A DNA stretch of 29,905 nt, taken from Isoetes engelmannii. Lineage: Eukaryota > Streptophyta > Lycopodiopsida > Isoetales > Isoetaceae. The DNA is taken from assembly GCA_011763485.2 (NCBI GenBank), contig JAANSK020000023.1, positions 1 through 29,905 of the forward strand, read 5' to 3'. Positions 20,896 to 29,905 of this stretch are shown here, piece after piece. Positions within the stretch are counted from its first letter, which is position 1. Each line of letters opens with the position of its first letter. The notes beneath the pieces were generated by a model. It saw nothing but the letters and a program-made list of their open reading frames with translations. It was not told the origin of the DNA and made no database searches. The translations under genes were made by a program, and so were the position numbers.

Positions 20896-21504
20896 CTAAG
20901 ACACAAATAGCAGATAATCATGCAATCAAAAGCACATCTTTGGCAAAGTCTCTTACACCTAGCTTCACCTTTAGCATGCTAGACAAATCTCCATAATTGT
21001 TCAAGTGACATAAAACGATTCCATAAAGGTTATCAATAAGAATCATGTTGTTCAACAATTATGCAACCGATGTCAAAATATATTGAGCATACCTCAACAG
21101 ATTCCTCCGGAGGAAGCACACAACGTGAATGCCAAGTTTACATTTGGCATTGAAAGTTTACAACATACCCTATATCTATTCTCACGGTTTCCCAAGTACT
21201 AGCACGATCAATGGCCATGATATTAGCATCATCTGGAGCAATAAGTGGAGAAGGATATCCAAGTCCCAAATAAAATTTTCGAAGGAGTAGGAAGCCGAAG
21301 GCATAAACATCAAATGCCAAAGATAATAACTCCAAATGGCAAAGGCATCATCTGGATAATGATCATCTGCATCATTTCGTCAAAAAGTTTGCTCCTAGTT
21401 TCTAAATACTTTGGATTTGCTATCAATCCTGCTTGCCTGAATTCGATAGCTTCTATATGAATCAATTCGAGTACGAAGTCTCTGAATGTCGAATATAACT
21501 TCCC
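20896..21504. other. coding-like debris upstream of the 20750 fragment
   Basis: Minus-strand fragments here have protein-like composition in changing frames and may belong to the same broken gene as 20750-20895. A DVYAFG-like string recalls kinases but has no supporting motifs. No model could be built. Confidence 0.25.
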
Positions 21505-21660
21505 AACGCTCACGGACAGGCCGGAATTTCCAGTAATTTTCTCTGACCGTAGATGATATCCAACGATTCTTAAGGTTTCCATGTGCACAAAAATCCCAGC
21601 TGGCTGCAACGTGGATAGCCTCAGAGGGACTTAATGTTCCAACCCTCGTTTGTGCAAACG
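21505..21660 (-). repeat. dispersed repeat, copy B
   Basis: This is the second copy of the repeat at 8850-9010, same orientation, sharing the exact TGGCTGCAACGTGGA and flanking blocks. On the minus strand it keeps a short protein-like frame, NYWKFRPVRERWEV, absent from copy A. Family unknown; likely a decayed mobile element or a gene fragment carried by one. Confidence 0.6.
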
Positions 21661-22123
21661 TGCCAAAAACTTATATATACCTTTTTTATTAATGGATGCC
21701 CAATGTTCGAAGTTTCTATTTACAACGAACAAGTGATACAAAATTAGATTTTCCATGCCCGAAAATGACTTTTAATATGTTCAGACAGTGGCATTTAACA
21801 ACGTTATCTACTCCACACCATTCATTTTGATACTTAAGTTCATGCCCAGAAGACTTTTAATACGTTCAACAAGTTTAATTGCAGTGGCTAATGTATTCCA
21901 CAAATTTGATTTGATGGATCAGGAAAGATTTATATTAACAGTTTTACAAACAGACTTTTAGATACGACATAACATTGAGATTTTGATTACAATACAAGTA
22001 CAAAGTACTTCCTTTGATCAACTTATCCCACATGGCCGGATGGCATTGGGGCTTTGCCATTCTTATGTTAGATGGAGCATGATGCTTCTTTCCTAATTCA
22101 GGATGAGCTCATGCACTACTGCA
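21661..22123. other. intergenic, 3' of the PS1-like gene
   Basis: No gene recognised; AT-rich. On the minus strand this is downstream of the PS1-like gene and may contain its 3' UTR. Confidence 0.35.
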
Positions 22124-22179
22124 AACAATGATTTGCAAATTATTATGATACAACAATGATTTGCAAATTATTATGATAC
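22124..22179. repeat. exact 28-bp tandem duplication
   Basis: AACAATGATTTGCAAATTAT plus ATGATAC-type end is repeated exactly at 22124-22151 and 22152-22179. It lies about 30 bp beyond the PS1-like stop on the minus strand. A TCCAAGACCAATTG segment next to the stop is also present twice (near 22188 and 22215). Confidence 0.9.
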
Positions 22180-22210
22180 ACCGACAGTCCAAGACCAATT
22201 GGCAGATTAA

Positions 22211-24941
22211 TCAATCCAAGACCAATTGCAGACCTTGAGGTTCTCCAAAGCCAACATCACGAAGTAGATGATTATCCTTAAGCCTCGAGGTTTCTGAAGT
22301 GCAACTTCGCGGTGTACCGCTTCGGCTTCGGCGGCTAGAACCTGCTTTGTGACACCAATTTGGACCATGTGCAGTACTTCCAGACCACAGGAATCTATCC
22401 CCATAAGGGTTAAGCAAACTTTCACAAAATGGTGTTGCACTCTCAGAAACCAATCCCTACAATACATTCAACACAAGCAAGTCTTAGTAATGTACAATGC
22501 CAAAAATATGAATATAACAGGCTTCTCTGAATTTACCAGGAAAAGATGCAAGAGAAAGAAAAAGATGGTAATTTGGTCTACTTACGTTTAATGTACAATG
22601 CCAAAAATATGAGTATAACCAGGCTTCTCTGAATTTACCAGGAAAAGATGCAAGAGGAAGAAAAAGATGGTAATTTGGTCTACTTACCTCTGCCATCGCC
22701 TTGATTTTGAGGGCAGTGTCATTTGTAACAAGTGCAACTTGACCATCAGAAACGGTATTGCCAAACAGAAGTGCACAGTCAAGAACGTGGTCGTCATTAG
22801 TTGGGGACATGAGGTCGCATAAGCTTCCGAACTGTGAAAAAGATGGACAGTTTACAGAGGGTGAAACAGGAGGTGTAACCACAACAGGCCTTGTCTCATG
22901 GATACTTTGGACATGTATCCATGAAGGTAATCTGGTCATGCAATCCTCTATCCAATTCAGGGCTGCCCTAGCTTCAGCTTTTTTCCTCTTCATAAAGTCC
23001 AGCTCTCTAATCACTGTCATCACAAGCATAATAAGTTTTACTTAGATATAATTCATTGATGACAAGCATAATAAGTTTTACTTAGATATAGTTCATTCCA
23101 GAGATACAGTTGTTTACAGTTTCATATCATGTTCCACTGACCTATTTTTGGTATTATCAGTCGAGTCTCACGAACGCCTTCTAATTGCTTCAAGGATTTG
23201 AAGGAGGCTTCATCCAATAGACAGTTGGTATCTACCACAATGTGCCACTGCCTTCTCGGTGTATCACAGATCTGAAGTCTTCTCAACATATCATCTACAC
23301 TAGGAGCCTGCACCAAAAATGAGTAAATAACCAATGCGAACTTAAGCAGCAGTCGCATAGACTTAATCAATCTGAAGATTCGAACTTTAAAGATTCAAAC
23401 GAAAATCACTTACCAAAGTTGACCTCCTCAGACCCTTAGGGATGTCTTGGCTATCATCTTCTGAAGTTGTATAAGCTGAGGGCTGAAATACAGGTTTATA
23501 CTGACTCTGAGCTCCAGGTGAAGGCAGATAGAAGAGGGGTTTAAAAGGTTGTCTTGCAGGGATATGCTGGAACGAATGCTTGGCCTTTCTCAAGAAGCTA
23601 GCAGATTGTGTTGCAGATTGTGTTGCTGAAGTGGCCCCAAGAACTGGCTTCTGGCATTTTGCATAACTAGGACAAGTCTGAGGTGCCACATTTTCTTTGT
23701 CTGAGGGGTATTCATCAGCATCTTCCCACTCTGCATCGGAAGACAATGGAGGTGCAGACGCTTCTTCCTTTGCATCCTCTCTAATACGCAGCCTTGTAGA
23801 TTCTTGAGGTTTAGCTGATTTGGTCAGCAGATTAGGTAAGGGAGTGGAACTGCATCTCCTAAGCCATAGCTTAGAATGGTTTTCTTGCTTTGCCTCATTA
23901 AGACTTTTGTTTTCCTCCAGTGCCCTTCTCTCTATAGCAGGAGCAATACTGCTTCCTTTCTTGCCTGCAGGAGAAAAATCAGAATTCTTGCTCAAAGGAG
24001 AGCTCATTATGGTGCAAGAATTTGCTTTCTTGAGGCCTGCACATGGAGGCTTAGGCGATCTACCATTCAATGATGAAAGCACTGCACGCTCCTGTAAATA
24101 GTACTTATCCTGGTGAACTGATGCCTGAGGTGGCCTATTTTCATCCTGACTCGTAGCATTCTTATTTTCCTGATATGAGATATGCATGACAGATCTCAGT
24201 AAAAATTTACATAAAATTTCAATTTCAGAGACGGTACCTGGTTGTCTAAGACTTTGTTATTCCTTGTTGTCATGGTCTCTTGAGGCCGAACCCCACTGTA
24301 TTTGCTAAATTGTACTGGCTCAGAATCTACTAATGAAGATTCAGGAGAAGAAGTAGAAGAAGAAGAATCCGACTCTTCGCCTTCATCTGAATGGCAAAAC
24401 CATTGAATTCTGTAGCTTCTTGTTGATGCTCCAAGCTGGAAGACATCCTCCTCCTTGATAATAGTTGGAGAAAGGGACTGGATCATGTTGCCATTAACCT
24501 TGGTGCCATGGACTAAAGAATCAAAAGTAAAAATGGAGGGTCAATATAAAAATCTTCAATGGGCATCAATGCTTCTTGACGTTGTAAAACTTCTACAAAA
24601 AGTACATTCTTCTGAAATGCCAAAGGTGATTCACAAATATGAATCTTTCCTACTTAGGACCGCACTAAAGATTTCTACACAAGAAGCAGGCAGACTGTAA
24701 AACCCTAACAGAGCATAAAAGTATAACCTGAATCTAGGTCTGTAAGCAGAAGCGCCCGCCGCATCAGCAGAACTTGGAGCTTGATATGATGCCGGCTAGT
24801 ACTGGCATGGCCAACGACAATGTCACAATTCTGGTGACGACCCATCAAATAAGAATCTCTGCCTTGGAGACGAATATCGTCAATTGCTTGCCCATCCTTG
24901 ATCACAATCAAGTGCGGAATCCATTCCTGGCCCGCTCCCAT
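22211..24941 (-). CDS. PS1: FHA- and PIN-domain protein, PARALLEL SPINDLE 1-like
   Basis: Six exons (24728-24941, 24238-24512, 23414-24169, 23142-23307, 22688-23013, 22211-22456) join in frame through GT-AG introns into 660 aa. Residues 1-120 are an FHA phosphothreonine-binding domain: GRHQNCDIVV, STSRHH, DLDSVHGTKVNG. A serine-rich acidic stretch and a long disordered region follow (about 130-415). Residues about 433-600 are a PINc nuclease-fold domain with its acidic residues kept: Asp441 (VVDTNCLL), Glu474/Asp476 (VIRELDFMK), Asp545/Asp549 (DDHVLDCALLF) and Asp569 (TNDTALKIKAMAE). The C-terminus has GLVSESATPFCESLLNPYG and FLWSGS, typical of this family. Arabidopsis PS1 has the same FHA-PINc order and controls meiosis II spindle orientation; it is roughly twice as long, so this middle region is compact. 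Orthology is inference. Confidence 0.92.
22484..22687 (-). repeat. 102-bp tandem duplication in PS1-like intron 5
   Basis: Two copies of a 102-bp unit (about 22484-22585 and 22586-22687) differ at only a few bases. Each starts, on the minus strand, with the donor GTAAGTAGACC. The first is the exon 5 donor; the second lies 102 bp inside the intron. The unit is 34 codons with no stop in the exon 5 frame, so retention or use of the inner donor would add 34 residues in frame. Confidence 0.95.
23020..23099 (-). repeat. 40-bp tandem duplication in PS1-like intron 4
   Basis: A unit containing ACAAGCATAATAAGTTTTAC and TTAGATATA is present twice at a 40-bp offset (23022 and 23062), nearly identical. 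It makes up most of the 128-bp intron 23014-23141 and lies close to its acceptor. Confidence 0.9.
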
Positions 24942-25220
24942 AGCTCAAATCTGCCCTCTAAATCTCCGGCTGTTAGCAAGATCAAATGCTAGATATTTGG
25001 TATGATATGTGGATCATGAGCTCGATGATCCTGCATTCTCAAAAACTGAAGGCGCACTAGAACGTCTCTTAAATTTCAAAATTTTGAACGTTAAAAACCC
25101 TAATAGTAGCTTACCTATATTTCAAATCCATGTATATTAAAATAATGAATACTGCAATCCATCCGTTTCAAGGAATTTATCTATATATTTGTTTGTTTTA
25201 TGCACCTCTTTTTTATTTTA

Positions 25221-25244
25221 CCACAACCACAACCACAACCACAA
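25221..25244. repeat. (CCACAA)4 short tandem repeat
   Basis: Four copies of a six-base CCACAA unit in a row, in an otherwise AT-rich region. Confidence 0.9.
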
Positions 25245-25814
25245 CGTGCCATTTAAGGTGATGTCCATTGCATAAGTTCTTGTAACGTTCTTAATCGACA
25301 TGCCCTTAACCAACTGGGCAAAATCGTTTAGACGTTTATGAGTAGTCGCTTCTACCCATTTATGCCGGTGTCTCAGGAACGTCCCACAGGCACATTCAAG
25401 GATTGAGTACTCGAGCAGTCTACCATAAGCCCGTTACAGTTCCCAACACAGGGACATACCTTAGGTTATGCAAGAGTTTCTTCAGCACTACACACATTAT
25501 GATTGGACATCGTATCATCCGATGAGCTTCTATTTTCGTATTTATAAAACCTTTCGATCATTGCATGCCTTTCATAAAAGATCTTCGATTATGGTCTCTT
25601 AGTCCTTTTTCAGATGGGTGTATATGGCTATACAATACAATGAACTTCTATTTTCTTAATCATTTAATTCTTGTATCAGAGATCTACGCAATGGACTAAA
25701 CATTGATATATATGAACAAGAGACTCGTGGGAGATACCCTGGCCTCTAAAGCATTAAAAGCTTTAACTCACTTGGGCTTGAAAGGAGTTAACAGTTGGCC
25801 TAAGGAGCTGAATA

Positions 25815-25893
25815 AATGGCTTGCCAACACAGTCTTTAAAATAGTCTAATTGAATGGCTTGCTGATTTGAAAGTCTTTAAAGCAGTCAAATTG
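25815..25893. repeat. imperfect tandem duplication, about 40 bp
   Basis: AATGGCTTGC, AGTCTTTAAA and a CTAATTG/CAAATTG end occur in order in two adjacent copies (25815-25852 and 25854-25893). Confidence 0.65.
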
Positions 25894-26055
25894 TTTGGAC
25901 ATGCTAGCTATCCGGATGATGTTTCTATAAGATTAACTGGTTGAATACTTCAAAAATTTGGTGGTAGGGCATGTTGTCGATGTTAGTAATTGTGAGGTAA
26001 AAAAGAGAAGAATTTCTTGAAAAGTTGTATGCTTCATGTGGTGTGAAGAATATTC

Positions 26056-26388
26056 TTGGAGCATAGAAATATTTCATATCAGATGTTGTTCCTTCTATTT
26101 GAAAGAGGGATATTCTTCATGTTTTATCCAGAGATTCCAAAACTTCAGCAAGCTATCTTGGTAGAACCTGTAAGTACTAAACTTTTCTCAAAACAAAATG
26201 ATGTGGAAAGTAAGAAGCAAGCTAACATGTTTCTTGAAACATTGGATGCGTGTATGCTGATTTCATTGACAGGTTTCCCTTACACAAAGATCGATTGGGT
26301 AAAAATTTTAGTATTTAGAAGCTTAAGTAAGAAAAGGCTAGAAGGGAATGAATGGATGTTAGAATTTAATTATTATCTGAACATATAA
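26056..26388 (+). other. unidentified open frame, 110 codons
   Basis: A 110-codon open frame with a hydrophobic start (FLLFERGIFFMFYPEIP) and a lysine-rich end. I recognise no family, and no splice partners could be found. It may be chance in AT-rich DNA, a gene exon, or an element fragment. An intact gene is not supported. Confidence 0.15.
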
Positions 26389-26615
26389 TCATACATCAAC
26401 GTTATAGCTGTCTACTCCAGTGACATTCTACGCTTACTTTTCGGCTTCGTGAATTGCTAGGCTTGGTTTCCGGCCTCTGAATTGATTTGCAGTCGCACAT
26501 CTGTCGCCTCTGTCTGTCATCTATCCCCCTTTCGCTATGGCATGGCGTGGTTGTCGTCCAGCTTGTTGTATAGTCCCCACAAAGAATCCTTCCTTTTTCT
26601 TTTCGGCTTTCCTCT

Positions 26616-26981
26616 ATGTTTCCAATTCTGCGTAAATCTTATTCTGGGCATAATTCCACCTTCATTTTAATTTCCTCTGAAATTGGCTATCTAGGTATCA
26701 TGTTTAGAGCAGCAAACATGAGTTTTGGAACAAATCAAATGTTAGTTTCTCAGAAAGATGCTTCAACGTTTGAAACTGAATCTTGGAAACATAAACTGGG
26801 CACAAAATGGAGCACAGATTTGGATGTGCCAAGTCAGGTCTCTTCGCGAGAGAAAAGGCGCTGGATCCATCCTAAACAGAGATATACCTCTTCAATCCTA
26901 TCTTGCCAAATGATATGGGTTGCACAGGGTCCGAGCATTAACCCATTCTTCATTTTAAACCGTAACAGGCCTGCACTATGA
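26616..26981 (+). other. unidentified open frame, 121 codons
   Basis: The frame follows a pyrimidine-rich leader-like stretch (about 26550-26660). The part from the ATG at 26701 (MFRAANMSFGTNQMLVSQ) has protein-like composition, with a basic REKRRWIHPKQR segment. No family is recognised and no downstream exon could be joined with confidence. It may be a first exon of an uncharacterised gene. Confidence 0.2.
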
Positions 26982-27614
26982 CTTCTTTGCTATCTTCACC
27001 TGGCATCTTTGAATCCATGTGGCTTTGCCTTCTCTCTGCTGTGTAGAGTTAAAACTTCGTTATTTTGCAATCCAAAACTCTAAAGCTACCAGAAACTCTC
27101 CAACAGATCATACAGATGACTGGTTTGGCTAATGTTAAAGGGTTCCACAACTTCTGGGGTTGTCGAACTGCCCCCTTAGCGAGTAAAATTTCAAGGCGAA
27201 ATTGTGAAAGGGTAAACGATTTTTTTCTTCGGATTTGTATAGTTGCCCTCTTTTTTTCCGTCAGAATTTTATCGATGTGTTTAAATTTTGAAATTCTGAA
27301 TTAGGATATACACTTTCATAGAAGGGGACATGGCGAATTCGAGCATGGATATGCTTACAGTTTATTCTAGAGCTATGAGCTATTGGGGTGAATTGGGTAT
27401 ATATGCAACTCAATTCCAATTTAGTCAAAGTTTTTTTCGAGGTTTTGCTGCTGCCCTTTTCCAGTAAGGGCTCAATTTTTCCAAAACGAAAAAAAAGGAA
27501 AAAAAAACTACTAAATTAAAAGAACTGAAATACGATGCAAATCGGTGTTGCAACGGCGGGCAATGGAATACAAGGGGAACTGCCTTCTAGAGAAGGAGCC
27601 CCATTTTTAACGAA
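26982..27614. other. intergenic region
   Basis: No gene supported. A short frame at 27065-27304 has no recognisable domain; an AGGGTAAAC donor-like site near 27210 is unsupported. Purine- and A-rich low-complexity sequence lies at 27486-27520. Confidence 0.25.
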
Positions 27615-27830
27615 ATGGATCTGGGTCCATATCTAAAGAGGATGAATGTAATGGATGAAACTATGGCAGAGATGAAAACCCCTGTTAGTTTTCTCAATAT
27701 AACGAGGTTGTCGGAGTACATAAAGCGTCATTCTTCTAAAGGCAAGAAGGGTATTTTGCCCCTTCCTATACTGGCGAGCCAATCAGAGACTGCCATGCAT
27801 GGTCCCAAAAATATAATGGTTTTGGATTAA
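27615..27830 (+). other. unidentified open frame, 71 codons
   Basis: MDLGPYLKRMNVMDETMAEM starts a hydrophilic 71-residue frame with a basic HSSKGKKG segment. Composition is compatible with a small protein, but no family or promoter is recognised. Confidence 0.2.
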
Positions 27831-28799
27831 TTCCAAAACCTTTCAACATTATTTTAGTTTACCATTTAGAGTCTTTAATCTTGAAGAATTAACTACATGA
27901 ACAACACAATATCTAGGATTCCTAATGACAACGTTTACACGCCCCACTTTTATTTCAATATATGACACCACATGGATTAACCCAACAAGCATGTCAATGA
28001 TCCCAACATGGTCAATCATTTCGGTATACATTTATCATTTCCATCCGGCATGATGACACCAACATAGCACTTGGAGGGAAGAGAGAAACTTTACGATTAA
28101 GTCACTTTAATATCCTTTCCTCTTGCAGTTAGTTAGTTTGAATTGAAAAGTTTTATCTAGAAATGCAATGGCAAATGTTATATGGCCAATAACACCAAAC
28201 ACATTTTGAAGAGTCGAGAGAATCTTAGAAACTCGAGGGAAACTAGGGGAGGTATCTTTGACTTTGGCTCTTTTTCATACTGTTTTCGAATTAAAGCACA
28301 CATTTCTTAAGTTTCTTTTGTATGTGAAGTTTCATTGTCTATTATATGTTATAAATTTTGATCTCTTGTTTGTATAATTTTGAAAACCAAACAATTTTTG
28401 AAGTATTAATCAAGCTTCATTGTATATTCTATACATTAAGAATTGAAAGTTTTAGCTGGATGTTATGTATCGTGAGGCTTGGCCTTGAAAAATAAATTTC
28501 CTCCTCCCACTATACGCTATTGTAAGTTGAATAGGATTGATGTGTCAATTGAGAACTTGATTTTGAAATTTTGTGTCAAATGTGAACTTGAAAATTAAAA
28601 AAGTTGTCAAAAGAAAATTCTTTATCTTTTAAATTTGAGACACTGCCTAATAGCTTTGGGAATCATTTTAAGCAAATAGCTTTCAAGGCATACACAACGA
28701 CAACTCTGATAATAAGAAAGTTGTGTTATTATTTAAGGGTAATTAATCCCAACCATGAGCATGCAATACAGCTTTACCTTCATCATTTGAATTGTTCAC
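27831..28799. other. AT-rich intergenic region
   Basis: No gene recognised. Short frames have no motif or codon structure. Confidence 0.4.
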
Positions 28800-28995
28800 A
28801 AGCCTAGTACGCGCATTGGCTAGGGTGCAGATGAAATCACATCAAAATATGGTTGAACAAGGGCGTTTGATTGGTATAAATTTTGAACACAGAATTTGTA
28901 GTTGCAGCCAAGGTATCGATAATGAAGAACAACATGTTGTTTTTAAGTGCCCACAAATGAAAGCAAAAAGCTTATTAATCAGGTATAAAAATTAC
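28800..28995 (+). mobile_element. possible LINE C-terminal finger remnant
   Basis: A short open frame contains HRICSCSQGIDNEEQHVVFK followed by CP, resembling the CxxC...EExH...C finger at the C-terminus of non-LTR reverse transcriptases. No reverse transcriptase core lies beside it. It may be a truncated LINE tail or a chance match. Confidence 0.35.
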
Positions 28996-29139
28996 AGAAT
29001 GTGCCTGTCTCATCTAACTGTATAAGCACAAGAAGAAGCCACAGGAATACGAGCCTGAAGCACAATGTACGTATTCCAGAATAGGAGACTAATGATAAGA
29101 TTCAATTTGAGAATACTGAATCCAAATACATTCCTTCAC

Positions 29140-29600
29140 TTATGGGTCAAGGGAGGAACACTCATAAGCCATCCGCATCTTAGCCTGGGCTACACCAATT
29201 ATACCGTCGGCAAATGAGTAGATGCCGTGAAAATTGTGATGTCTGCAACGCTCCCATATTGACCACAAGAGCCAACCAGAACTAAGATGGAATGCCCTCT
29301 GTCTAGCTGGAGGCCATGCATTGGGTAAAAAGCCAAGGGGACACATTGGCAATCCAGTGCCTGTTAAATAAACCTTGTATTCAGGACCATGCCGGTTGAA
29401 CTTTTGAACAAGAAAAAGGATAATGCTCAAGTGTCTCAACGTCTAAAAGGCAGAGTAGGCATAATGCGAATATGCAAAGATCGTAACGATGTCGGCAGCG
29501 TTAACACATAGGCAACTATGGATAATTTGCCACCAAGATACTGGCCATACATACTAGACGACTTCCGGTTGGTGGTTCGTGGCAATGCTCAAGGGAGATG
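29140..29600 (-). mobile_element. LINE 3'-end remnant (zf-RVT region)
   Basis: On the minus strand WQIIHSCL (about 29500-29530) is followed near 29400-29450 by CLLCLLDVETLEHYPFSCSK, then WLLWSIWERCRHHNF near 29240-29280. This order (W-rich helix, CxxC...ETxEH...C finger, then LLWxIWxxR) is the zf-RVT C-terminal region of plant LINEs. The pieces lie in different frames, so the copy is decayed. The orientation is opposite to the LINE at 6880-8320, so it is a separate insertion. Confidence 0.65.
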
Positions 29601-29659
29601 CCCACCTAGGTGCCTTCAACCATGTTCTTCCCAAGTGTCCTAGGTTGAAGTTAACAACT

Positions 29660-29905
29660 GGCTTGTAATCAGATTAGCTTGTTAGCTATCTGATAAATGA
29701 GGAAGTGTGCCTTGCTTGATACATGTCTATGCTTGATTGTTATCTTTGAAGGAATGTGACTATAATTGCTAGCTTGAAATGAATAAAGATGTGTCTTGCT
29801 TGCTAGATTAGAGTGAGTTTAGATTGATTAGCTTGTGTGCTTAGTCCAGAGTATGATGTGCCTTGTTAGTTAGCTTAGAAGGAGTAAGATGTGACTACTT
29901 GCTAG
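29660..29905 (+). repeat. degenerate GATGTG..CTTGCTTG repeats at the window edge
   Basis: Variants of GATGTGTCTTGCTTGCTAG recur about four times (near 29704, 29789, 29857 and 29888), with intervening TTAGATTGATTAGCTT-like blocks. The right end runs off the window. Confidence 0.55.

Larger units (their letters stand above)
24942..26055. other. intergenic, upstream of the PS1-like gene
   Basis: No gene recognised. This contains the PS1-like promoter on the minus strand, but no clear TATA box stands out. Small repeats lie at 25221 and 25815. Confidence 0.35.

Noticed and set aside
21138-21335. Possible kinase domain (DVYAFGFLLL)
   Set aside because: Only one kinase-like string; no APE, HRD or DFG motifs in any frame nearby.

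Overview
The window looks like nuclear DNA of a seed plant, possibly a gymnosperm. It is AT-rich and holds well-separated genes with short GT-AG introns. The families are plant ones: a chalcone-synthase-like type III polyketide synthase, a papain-type cysteine protease with the plant layout, a pollen Ole e 1-like secreted protein, an FHA-PIN protein of the PARALLEL SPINDLE 1 type, and cellulose synthase and U2AF35 relics. Plant-type Ty1/copia and LINE debris lies between them. The lineage below seed plant is inference.

Layout. 1-3240: decayed sequence with a two-copy protein repeat relic, a strong hairpin, a cluster of TTCGCTTACGCGAA palindromes, and a Ty1/copia gag fossil with its primer-binding site on the minus strand. 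3248-4475 (-): intact two-exon CHS-like gene whose catalytic cysteine position reads glycine. 4740-9660: intergenic, with an (ATT)n microsatellite, a decayed LINE reverse transcriptase, and one copy of an unidentified dispersed repeat. 9664-9900 (-): the 3' end of a U2AF35-like gene. 11079-12437 (+): four-exon papain-like protease. 14567-15065 (-): cellulose synthase N-terminal pseudogene. 16902-17620 (+): two-exon Ole e 1-like gene. 18190-20452: palindromes, a degenerate repeat block and a long imperfect foldback resembling a microRNA precursor. 20750-21660: coding-like debris and the second dispersed repeat copy. 22211-24941 (-): six-exon FHA-PIN gene (PS1-like). 24942-29905: mostly intergenic, with weak open frames and LINE 3'-end relics.

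Four genes assemble cleanly by splice sites and reading frame: CHS-like (378 aa), cysteine protease (351 aa), Ole e 1-like (192 aa) and PS1-like (660 aa). They are not an operon or an evident cluster and show no shared pathway. A recurring feature is recent local tandem duplication: downstream of the CHS-like gene, upstream of the protease, across the Ole e 1-like stop codon, and in two introns and the 3' flank of the PS1-like gene.

The most interesting points are the CHS-like gene lacking its nucleophile, the 102-bp in-frame intron duplication that doubles a splice donor in the PS1-like gene, the foldback at 20338-20452, and the palindrome cluster at 1209-1340. All calls come from reading the sequence; no database search was made.
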